Source of the DNA: Hydrogenimonas sp. | Lineage (GTDB): Bacteria > Campylobacterota > Campylobacteria > Campylobacterales > Hydrogenimonadaceae | NCBI GenBank assembly: GCA_015494675.1 | Contig: WGAW01000153.1 | Span: forward strand, 1 to 5,376 | Length of the DNA stretch: 5,376 nucleotides | Direction of reading: 5' to 3' | In this document: in pieces, positions 1 through 5,376 of the stretch | How the letters are laid out: each line of letters opens with the position of its first letter | Position numbering within the stretch: the stretch's first letter is position 1 | Made by a program: the position numbers and the translations under genes | The notes under the pieces: generated by a model | The model's database searches: none | What the model was told of the DNA's origin: nothing | The model's input: only the letters and a program-made list of their open reading frames with translations

Positions 1-1422
1 AGCTTCCATCACCTCGACATCGGAGATCAGAAATTTCGGGCGGCTGTTCGCCTCGCCATAGGGCTCGAAACGCTCCAGAAGCTCCATCAGCTCCCAGTCG
101 ATCTCCTCTATCGGGAGTATCCCCATGACATCGTCGGCCGGAACGAAAAGCATCGGGTCGAGTTTCGAGGCATGGGTACATATCTCTTCCGTGAAGGCCG
201 CGATAGACTCTTTGGCGACGGTCAATCCGGCAGCCATCCTGTGGCCTCCGAAACCTACGATATGACTTTTGCTCCTCCGCAAAAGGTCAAACAGGTCCAC
301 CTCTCCTACGCTCCTGCCGCTCCCCTTCGCTCTCTCTCCCTCTATAGTAAGCACTATGGCCGGCTTTTTGAAGCGATCGACCAGACGGGAAGCGACGATC
401 CCCACAACTCCTTCATGCCACCCCTCTTTCGCCACGACTATAACGGGGGCATCCGCATCCGCCATTAGGGTCGCCTCCCTGGCGGCCTCGGCCTCCGCGG
501 CTTTTCGAAGGCGGTTCAGTTCCTCCAGCTTTAGCCAGCGCCGGCTCGCTTCCGCCATATCGGAAGACCTGAGAAACTTCAGAGCCTCCGAAGCGTCCGC
601 CATTCTCCCGGCGCTGTTTAAGCGCGGCGCAATGGCAAATCCTATATCCATCGCCGCAAAGCTCTTTTTCCCAAGGTAGGCACGCACGGCTTCGAAAGCG
701 GGCCTTTTCGAAACGGAGAGCATCGAAAGCCCCTTTTGCACCAGAGTGCGGTTGATCGACACAAGGGGCATGACGTCGGCCACGATGGCCACAGCAAGCA
801 GATCGAGGAACCTGGACATGGCCAAGTTTATCCCGAGTCTCTTTTTCAGAGCTCCCACCAGAAACCACGCCACTTGCGCTCCGCAGATTTCCGGATAGGC
901 GAAGCTGCACTCGCTCTTTTTCGGATTTACTACGGCGTAGGCGTCGGGGAGGCTCTCCGCAGTGGTGTGGTGATCGGTGATTATCAGGTCGATGCCTCTG
1001 TTTTTGCAAACCTCTGCCGCCTCGAAAGCGGTGATTCCGTTGTCGACGGTTACGACGACATCGGCATCGATCCTCTCAAGAAGCGCGGGAGAGATTCCGT
1101 AGCCGTCCCTGAAGCGGTTGGGTATCAGGGTCTCTACCGGGTAGCCTATAAGCTCGAAAAACTCCTCCATAATAGCCGTAGATACGACACCGTCGACATC
1201 GTAGTCCCCGACCACGGTAATTCTCTCCCCCCTCTCGACGGCCAGCGCGATCCGTTCGGCCGCTCTGGACATATCGTGCATATCGAAAGGGCTCGGAAGA
1301 TCTTTGAGCTCTTTGAACCCGTCGCTGAAACGGGCATTTAAAATCGAGGCGATCTTCGCTTTCGTAAGGAGCGGCAGGCCGGACCCGCCGCCTCCCTCCG
1401 CAGATGCGGCAGGCCTACTCAT
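1..1422 (-). CDS. recJ: Single-stranded-DNA-specific 5'-3' exonuclease RecJ (C-terminus cut by window edge)
   Basis: RecJ degrades single-stranded DNA 5' to 3' in the cytoplasm during recombinational and mismatch repair, using two metal ions. I translated 474 residues with no internal stop. The DHH-family motifs appear in order: motif I VGDYDVDG at about residues 71-78, VDNGI at 126-130, the signature ITDHH at 148-152, VADVMPL at 214-220 and APRLNSAGR at 265-273. The DHHA1 half follows, with [12 protein letters not shown] at 336-347 and [11 protein letters not shown] at 390-400, then an OB-like start with [12 protein letters not shown] at 448-459. All expected metal-binding Asp and His residues are present. 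Family members have about 520-570 residues, so some 50-100 C-terminal residues lie outside the window. The start is the only ATG before the conserved core and overlaps the last 8 bases of pyrG. The best GGAGG (1438-1442) is 15 bases away, so translation may be coupled to pyrG. Residues 4-16 are an unusual Ala/Gly/Ser-rich stretch. The gene is certain; the exact start is slightly less so. Confidence 0.96.
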   Translation of the reverse strand, partial: MSRPAASAEGGGGSGLPLLTKAKIASILNARFSDGFKELKDLPSPFDMHDMSRAAERIALAVERGERITVVGDYDVDGVVSTAIMEEFFELIGYPVETLIPNRFRDGYGISPALLERIDADVVVTVDNGITAFEAAEVCKNRGIDLIITDHHTTAESLPDAYAVVNPKKSECSFAYPEICGAQVAWFLVGALKKRLGINLAMSRFLDLLAVAIVADVMPLVSINRTLVQKGLSMLSVSKRPAFEAVRAYLGKKSFAAMDIGFAIAPRLNSAGRMADASEALKFLRSSDMAEASRRWLKLEELNRLRKAAEAEAAREATLMADADAPVIVVAKEGWHEGVVGIVASRLVDRFKKPAIVLTIEGERAKGSGRSVGEVDLFDLLRRSKSHIVGFGGHRMAAGLTVAKESIAAFTEEICTHASKLDPMLFVPADDVMGILPIEEIDWELMELLERFEPYGEANSRPKFLISDVEVMEA

Positions 1423-3049
1423 TCTCTGAGTTTTTCGCCTCCAGGGAGGCTTTGGCGAATGCAAGTATCGAAGGGTTCGGGTCCTGCAGCCTCGACGTGA
1501 ACTCGGGATGGAACTGCACGCCTAAAAACCAGGGGTGCCCCTGAACTTCTACGGCTTCTATGAGACCGTTGGACTCTCCGGAGACTATCATCCCCTTCTC
1601 TTCGAGTCGCTGTCTATATGCCGGGTTGGCTTCGTATCTGTGCCTGTGGCGTTCGTAGATGATCCTCTTTCCGCCGTACGCCTCGAAAAGCTTCGTGCCC
1701 TCCCTGATCTCGCACGGATATGCACCGAGTCGCATAGTTCCGCCCAGAGGGCTTTTATGTGTGCGCACCTGCTTCTGTCCCGACTGATCAATGAATTCGT
1801 CTATCAGGTAGATAATAGGCTCTTTGGTATCGGGGTCGAACTCCACGGAGTTTGCCTCTTTGAGCCCGAGTACGTTTCTTGCGTACTCGATCATGCTAAG
1901 CTGCATCCCGAGACATATTCCGAGGTAAGGGATCTCGTTCTCCCTTGCATGGCGTATCGCGTCTATCTTCCCCTCCACTCCACGCACGCCGAATCCGCCG
2001 GCGACAAGTATGCCGTCCACATCGCCTACAGTCTCTTCGACCCCCTTCTCTTCGATATCTTCACTGTCCACCCAGCGGATATTTATCTTCGTATCGAGTG
2101 CGGCTCCCGCGTGAATGAGCGCTTCGGTCAACGACTTGTAGGACTCTTTGAGGTTTAGGTATTTACCCACGAACGCGATGGTTATCTCGTCACGCGGTAC
2201 GATTATGCGCTTAACGAGAATATCCCACTCCTCCATATTCGGTTCGCCGTCGGCAAGATGAAAACGTTTCACGAGAGGATGCATGATGCCGTCTTTGAGG
2301 AAGTTGAGCGGTACCTGGTAGATCGTGGGAGCATCCATACACTCTATGACGCTGTCCATATCTACGTCACAGCTTATTGCGATCTTTTTACGCAGCTCCT
2401 TGGGCAGGGGCTTTTCACAGCGCGCTATGATCATGTGCGGAGTGATACCGATACGTCTGAGCTCCTGTACGCTGTGCTGGGTCGGTTTCGTCTTCAGCTC
2501 TCCGGCAGCCTGTATATATGGAACGAGCGTAACGTGGATGTTTATAACCCTGTCACTCCCGAGCTCATGCTTTATCTGGCGTATCGTCTCGAGAAACGGC
2601 AGCCCCTCGATATCTCCGACGGTCCCGCCGAGCTCCACTATTAGGACATCTCTCCCCTTCCCCGCATCGAAGATCCTCTGCTTTACCTCGCCGACGATAT
2701 GCGGCACGACCTGAATCGTTTTACCCAGATATTCGCCTTTGCGTTCTTTTGTCAAAACGGAGTGGTATATCTGACCCGTAGTGAAGTTGTTCTTCTTGCT
2801 CAGATCCACATTCAAAAAGCGCTCATAGTGGCCCAGATCCAGATCGGTCTCCGCACCGTCGGCCGTCACGAAGACCTCCCCGTGCTCCAGCGGGCTCATG
2901 GTGCCCGGGTCCATATTGAGATAGGGATCCATCTTCAAGATGGAGACATCCAGACCGGTCTGCTTCAGCAGTGTCCCGATACTCGCCGCCGTAATCCCTT
3001 TACCAAGAGAGCTCAAAACCCCGCCCGTAACGAAAATATATTTAGTCAT
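1415..3049 (-). CDS. pyrG: CTP synthase (glutamine-hydrolysing)
   Basis: PyrG makes CTP from UTP, ATP and glutamine, the last step of de novo pyrimidine nucleotide synthesis, as a cytoplasmic tetramer. The 544 residues match the usual family length (about 535-550). The N-terminal amidoligase domain (about 1-270) has [13 protein letters not shown] at 6-18, conserved Lys39 in [34 protein letters not shown] at 56-75 with metal-site Asp71, and [11 protein letters not shown] at 139-149 with Glu139. The KTKPTQHSV segment (187-195) belongs to the UTP/CTP site region. The C-terminal class I glutamine amidotransferase domain has GGFGVRG at 351-357 (oxyanion strand), GICLGMQ with nucleophile Cys379, and QFHPEF with His514 and Glu516, so the triad is intact. 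The residue before the GG pair is Ala350, where E. coli has Pro. The ATG has a good Shine-Dalgarno (GAGG at 3055-3058, 5-base spacer). A probable promoter lies 60-70 bases upstream, and recJ overlaps the stop, so the two form an operon. Confidence 0.99.
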   Translation of the reverse strand: MTKYIFVTGGVLSSLGKGITAASIGTLLKQTGLDVSILKMDPYLNMDPGTMSPLEHGEVFVTADGAETDLDLGHYERFLNVDLSKKNNFTTGQIYHSVLTKERKGEYLGKTIQVVPHIVGEVKQRIFDAGKGRDVLIVELGGTVGDIEGLPFLETIRQIKHELGSDRVINIHVTLVPYIQAAGELKTKPTQHSVQELRRIGITPHMIIARCEKPLPKELRKKIAISCDVDMDSVIECMDAPTIYQVPLNFLKDGIMHPLVKRFHLADGEPNMEEWDILVKRIIVPRDEITIAFVGKYLNLKESYKSLTEALIHAGAALDTKINIRWVDSEDIEEKGVEETVGDVDGILVAGGFGVRGVEGKIDAIRHARENEIPYLGICLGMQLSMIEYARNVLGLKEANSVEFDPDTKEPIIYLIDEFIDQSGQKQVRTHKSPLGGTMRLGAYPCEIREGTKLFEAYGGKRIIYERHRHRYEANPAYRQRLEEKGMIVSGESNGLIEAVEVQGHPWFLGVQFHPEFTSRLQDPNPSILAFAKASLEAKNSENE

Positions 3050-3112
3050 GTCTGCCTCACCGTCTCCGCTCTTTTTAATTTCAGTCCGTATCGACTGTTT
3101 TATGGTTATCGA

Positions 3113-3121
3113 ATTTTATCA
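3113..3121 (-). promoter_or_regulatory. Probable extended -10 promoter for pyrG-recJ
   Basis: On the minus strand this reads TGATAAAAT, an extended -10 (TGn plus a hexamer one base off TATAAT). There is no recognisable -35, which is common in Campylobacterota, where sigma-70 promoters lean on the -10 region. Transcription would start near 3105-3107, giving a leader of about 57 bases. That leader contains a small CAGTC/GACTG inverted repeat (3082-3097) and then an A-rich stretch before the Shine-Dalgarno. No clear intrinsic terminator separates the antiporter gene from this site, so pyrG may also receive read-through. The call rests on the motif and its position only. Confidence 0.5.
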
Positions 3122-3160
3122 AAGAGGTGCTAAGATGCGCCTTGAGCCCCGAATCGACAT

Positions 3161-4765
3161 TTAGAACCCCAGCCTGCAGCGCATTGCCTCCGCCACAAGT
3201 CTTTTGGCCATCTCTTCGCTCTGGATGACAAGATGGTCTATTTTAAGATCCTCCACCATCTGGGCCTCGACTTCGCTCTGCACCTTGACTACAATATTCG
3301 CCATAGGAGCGACACGGTTGAGAGCTTCGCAGATAAGCCGCAGGTGGCTCGGGTTGTCCACCGCCACTATCACGGCACTTGCCCTGTCGACGTCGAAATT
3401 CTTCAGAACCTCTTCGTTTGCGGCGTTGGCGAAAAATATCGGCTCTCCCATCTTCTGTCCGAGCTCCATCCGGTATATGTCATGCTCGAGAACTATATAC
3501 TGCACCTCCTGCTTTTTGAGCTCCCCCGCGACATGGCGCCCCAACGGCCCGAATCCGCATACGACGATATGATCTTCGAACCCTGCGGAGTGCAGAATGG
3601 GTTCGGCTTCCGGTTCGCTGCAAAACAGATCCGCTATCGTGCGGATCTTCGCCAGGATGAATACGGAAATTATCATCGACAGAACCACAGCCGCCAGCAG
3701 TATCTGCACAGACCTTGGATCCAGAAGTCCGTTCGCGGATGCCAGAGCAAATACCGCGAGAGAGAATTCACCTACCTGCGAAAGGGCCAGCGCCGTCTTT
3801 ACGGCGACTCTGGGACGGGTAAAAAAGCGCAGAAAAAGGAGTATCACCGCAAACTTCACGACCATTACGGCAACGGCGGCCAGAACTATCCATCCGATAT
3901 TTTTCGAGACTACACCGATATCTATCTGCATACCGACGGTAACGAAAAAGAGGCCCAGCAGAAGGTCCCTGAACGGTATCAGCTCTGCCTCTATCTGGTA
4001 TTTGTAGTGGGTCTCGGCGAGCATCATCCCCGCCAGAAAGGCTCCTAACGAGTATGTAAAGCCGAATAGGTGCGCCAACTCGGCCGATCCGATCACCAGA
4101 AACAGCACGGTTCCCATGAATATTTCGGAGGAGTCTGCCTTTATCACCCAGCTCAAAAGCCACTCGAACACATATTTGCCGAGCAGGAATATAATCGCTC
4201 CGACTACTGCGGCATCGATAACGATAACCTGCAGCATACCGCCTATATCGGCACTGTTGGAAGAGAATATCGTGATCATAAGAAGAATCGGAATGACCGC
4301 CATATCCTGGAATATCAATATTCCGACCGATTTTCTTCCGTAAGGGGCCTGGACCTGACCCGTCTCGTTCAGTGTCTTCAGCACTATCGCCGTAGATGAG
4401 AGAGCAAGGGCAAAGCCCGTTATTATCGCCCCCTGAATCGTCATACCGTACCAGTAGGCGGCCGTTCCGAAGAGTAAAGCGCTTAAAAGAAGCTGCAAGG
4501 AGCCGAAGAGAAGCACCTCTTTACGCATGGCCACAAGCTGCTTGAACGAAAACTCCAGTCCGATAGTAAACATCAAAAATACGATACCGAACTCCGCTAT
4601 CTCGCCAAGCTCATGGAGATTCCCGCGGTGCAGGCCGAAGATTGCCGATATCGCTACTCCGGTAGCGATATACCCTATAATAGTCGGCACTCCCACCCTT
4701 TTTAGCACCGAGTTTATCGCTACAGAGAGGAACATAGCGGTAAGTATGATGGTAAGGTAGGTCAT
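3161..4765 (-). CDS. Kef-type (CPA2 family) monovalent cation:proton antiporter with C-terminal RCK/TrkA-N domain
   Basis: This is an inner-membrane exchanger of K+ or Na+ against H+, likely serving pH and potassium homeostasis. Residues 1-375 form a hydrophobic domain of about 12 membrane segments with CPA2 signatures: GYIATGV at 31-37, FGIVFLMFTIGLEF at 59-72, LSSTAIVLKTLNE at 122-134, GILIFQDMAVIP at 148-159, GFTYSLGAFLAGMMLAE at 235-251, PFRDLLLGLFFVTVGM at 264-279 and ALSQVGEFSLAVF at 327-339. The Gln153-Asp154 pair matches the KefC-type QD motif rather than the DD of NapA/NhaA-like sodium exchangers, so K+/H+ exchange is my preferred reading. From about 398 a Rossmann domain begins with HIVVCGFGPLG; the nucleotide motif GFGPLG is at 404-409 and a likely second-strand acid is Glu427. 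The protein ends soon after this domain (534 residues against about 600-620 for E. coli KefB/KefC), so there is no long C-terminal tail, and no KefF/KefG partner is seen nearby. An AAGG (4772-4775) lies 6 bases before the ATG. Family is certain; ion and gating ligand are inferred. Confidence 0.95.
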   Translation of the reverse strand: MTYLTIILTAMFLSVAINSVLKRVGVPTIIGYIATGVAISAIFGLHRGNLHELGEIAEFGIVFLMFTIGLEFSFKQLVAMRKEVLLFGSLQLLLSALLFGTAAYWYGMTIQGAIITGFALALSSTAIVLKTLNETGQVQAPYGRKSVGILIFQDMAVIPILLMITIFSSNSADIGGMLQVIVIDAAVVGAIIFLLGKYVFEWLLSWVIKADSSEIFMGTVLFLVIGSAELAHLFGFTYSLGAFLAGMMLAETHYKYQIEAELIPFRDLLLGLFFVTVGMQIDIGVVSKNIGWIVLAAVAVMVVKFAVILLFLRFFTRPRVAVKTALALSQVGEFSLAVFALASANGLLDPRSVQILLAAVVLSMIISVFILAKIRTIADLFCSEPEAEPILHSAGFEDHIVVCGFGPLGRHVAGELKKQEVQYIVLEHDIYRMELGQKMGEPIFFANAANEEVLKNFDVDRASAVIVAVDNPSHLRLICEALNRVAPMANIVVKVQSEVEAQMVEDLKIDHLVIQSEEMAKRLVAEAMRCRLGF

Positions 4766-4784
4766 ATCCGGCCTTTTTTATTTG

Positions 4785-4816
4785 ATTATATCAGATTGAG
4801 TGTTTGAAGATGTCAA
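4785..4816 (-). promoter_or_regulatory. Strong extended -10 promoter for the antiporter gene, with a distant TTGACA
   Basis: The minus strand carries a perfect extended -10, TGATATAAT, at 4785-4793. A perfect TTGACA lies at 4811-4816, but the spacer between the two hexamers is 20 bases rather than the usual 16-18, so the -35 may contribute little or be used only with an activator or altered DNA twist. Transcription is expected to start near 4778, leaving a leader of only about 13 bases before the ATG at 4765, which just includes the AAGG ribosome site. The match, its position and the correct strand make this the best promoter in the window. Confidence 0.7.
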
Positions 4817-4839
4817 GCTCCGCCGATAACCGGCAGAGC
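4817..4839 (-). terminator. Hairpin between the 130-residue gene and the antiporter promoter; weak terminator or regulatory dyad
   Basis: The minus strand reads GCTCTGCCG, a 5-base loop GTTAT, then CGGCGGAGC: a 9-bp GC-rich stem with a single G-T wobble. It lies 53 bases past the stop of the upstream gene, as expected for a transcription terminator. It is followed by TTGACATC rather than a run of T, so it is a poor intrinsic terminator by standard rules. The TTGACA hexamer of the next promoter starts directly at its edge, so it could instead act at the DNA level as an operator. The structure is clear; the role is inferred. Confidence 0.45.
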
Positions 4840-4891
4840 GAAAAAGATGCTTTTGTTACTAAGCAGGGAGCAGAGATTTTGCAGGTACTCT

Positions 4892-5284
4892 TCAACTCTT
4901 TTCTATCGACTCGACCCACTCTATCATCGCTTCGTTTGCCTGCGGATTGGGCGCCTCCATGAAAGAGATTACGAAACTTTCAGAGAGTTCACATACACCT
5001 ATGGAGCGGGGACGAACGGCCAAAACCTCTGGAACCTTGAGCTCCTTGCCGAAACAGAAAACTACATCTTTCGCAGCCGATATTTCCGGTGCGACACTCC
5101 CTTCGGCAAGTGATTTTGTATGTTCGTAGTGGTCGAACGTAGCTATATAGACCGCTATCGGATGCTCCCGAATTTTACCCTTCAGATACTCAACTATCTC
5201 TTGTACGCTGTCGAATCCGCACTCGCTCTTTGCTATCGCAGATACATATATCGGATATTTCTCTTTAAAGAGTTTGCTTTTCAT
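4892..5284 (-). CDS. Conserved small cytoplasmic protein of unknown function
   Basis: This 130-residue protein has no signal peptide and no membrane segment. It resembles a Campylobacterota-restricted family that I recall under the label DUF6858, though I could not check this. Strongly structured motifs are DHYEHTKSL at 51-59, VVFCFGKEL at 74-82, EVLAVRPRSIGVCEL at 86-100 and FMEAPNPQANEAM at 108-120. They alternate short strands with helices and include His41, Asp51, His52, His55, Arg91, Arg93 and Cys22, Cys77 and Cys98 as possible ligand or active-site residues. The start is supported by GGGGAG at 5295-5300, 10 bases before the ATG. The same frame stays open upstream to the window edge but contains no ATG, GTG or TTG. 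It follows the tail of another gene by about 19 bases and is probably co-transcribed with it; a hairpin follows it. No function should be assigned from this sequence alone. Confidence 0.85.
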   Translation of the reverse strand: MKSKLFKEKYPIYVSAIAKSECGFDSVQEIVEYLKGKIREHPIAVYIATFDHYEHTKSLAEGSVAPEISAAKDVVFCFGKELKVPEVLAVRPRSIGVCELSESFVISFMEAPNPQANEAMIEWVESIEKS

Positions 5285-5303
5285 GATATTTATGCTCCCC
5301 TTC

Positions 5304-5375
5304 TCAAAGTCCCGGAATTCTGGGAATTTTGCCCAGCTTCGAGTTTTTGCAGTACCAGCCCCACGCCTTTTTGAG
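5304..5375 (-). CDS. C-terminal tail of an unidentified upstream gene (5' part outside window)
   Basis: On the minus strand the last 72 bases read as 23 codons ending in TGA at 5304-5306, with the tail KAWGWYCKNSKLGKIPRIPGL. Two other frames are also open here. One ends with TAA at 5290-5292 and the third continues into the 130-residue gene. I prefer this frame because its third codon positions are richer in G and C, like the other genes of the window, and because the stop falls just before the Shine-Dalgarno of the next gene. The residues are rich in Trp, Lys and Tyr with one Cys; I do not recognise the family. An operon with the 130-residue gene is likely. Confidence 0.45.
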   Translation of the reverse strand, partial: LKKAWGWYCKNSKLGKIPRIPGL

Positions 5376-5376
5376 C

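Noticed and set aside
413..1341. Open frames on both strands within the recJ region (736-1341 plus, 413-1009 minus)
   Set aside because: RecJ translates without a stop across this span with all DHH-family motifs in order. The alternative frames give Arg/Gly-rich or motif-free sequence.
1535..2158. 207-codon plus-strand open frame opposite pyrG
   Set aside because: It lies wholly antisense to conserved PyrG sequence and shows no motif; a shadow of biased codon use.
3126..3141. Possible terminator hairpin after the antiporter gene (GGCGC/GCACC)
   Set aside because: The 5-bp stem has a C-A mismatch, the loop is 6 bases and only a short TCTTT follows; too weak to call.
3050..3160. Riboswitch or reiterative-transcription control in the pyrG leader
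   Set aside because: The leader is only about 57 bases with one 5-bp hairpin, and the predicted start lacks the GGGC-type initial sequence known from Gram-positive pyrG control.
3233..4048. 271-codon plus-strand open frame opposite the antiporter gene
   Set aside because: The minus-strand antiporter has full family motifs over the same bases. The plus-strand translation is low in hydrophobic order, rich in Arg, His and Tyr, and has no recognisable domain, as expected for an antisense shadow.
4842..4854. AAAAG/CTTTT inverted repeat after the 130-residue gene
   Set aside because: A 5-bp, almost all A-T stem with a 3-base loop is expected by chance in AT-rich spacer and would be unstable as RNA.
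5314..5336. CTGGG/CCCAG and GAATTC-centred dyads in the upstream gene tail
   Set aside because: Arms are only 5-6 bp, no T-run follows, and they are inside a probable coding tail.

Overview
All recognisable genes lie on the minus strand, in transcription order from high to low coordinates: the C-terminal tail of an unidentified gene (about 5304-5375), a small conserved cytoplasmic protein of unknown function (4892-5284), a CPA2/Kef-type cation:proton antiporter with a C-terminal Rossmann (RCK-type) domain (3161-4765), CTP synthase pyrG (1415-3049), and single-stranded-DNA exonuclease recJ (1-1422, running off the left edge).

The organism looks like a member of the Campylobacterota (Epsilonproteobacteria). 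From memory, pyrG followed directly by recJ is also the order in Campylobacter jejuni and Helicobacter pylori. The promoters rely on extended -10 (TGnTATAAT-type) elements, and the 130-residue protein resembles a small family I recall from Sulfurovum/Sulfurimonas-like bacteria. Base composition is clearly richer in G+C than Campylobacter or Helicobacter, which suggests an environmental, possibly vent or sediment, lineage such as Hydrogenimonas, Nitratifractor or Sulfurovum. This placement is inference, not a search result.

Layout. Region 4892-5376 looks like the end of one operon: an upstream gene tail, a Shine-Dalgarno, then the 130-residue protein. The 126-base gap at 4766-4891 holds a strong hairpin (4817-4839), directly next to it a perfect TTGACA hexamer, and then a perfect extended -10 just before the antiporter start. 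The 111-base gap at 3050-3160 holds a probable second promoter serving pyrG-recJ. pyrG and recJ overlap by 8 bases and are almost certainly co-transcribed and translationally coupled.

Functionally these are housekeeping genes: nucleotide synthesis (CTP), DNA repair and recombination (RecJ) and cation/pH homeostasis (antiporter). I see no mobile element, CRISPR array, tRNA, rRNA or obvious new system. The more unusual points are the hairpin/promoter arrangement before the antiporter gene, a perfect 10-bp inverted repeat inside the first 120 bases of its coding sequence, the pyrG/recJ overlap with a glycine-rich RecJ N-terminus, and the uncharacterised 130-residue protein.
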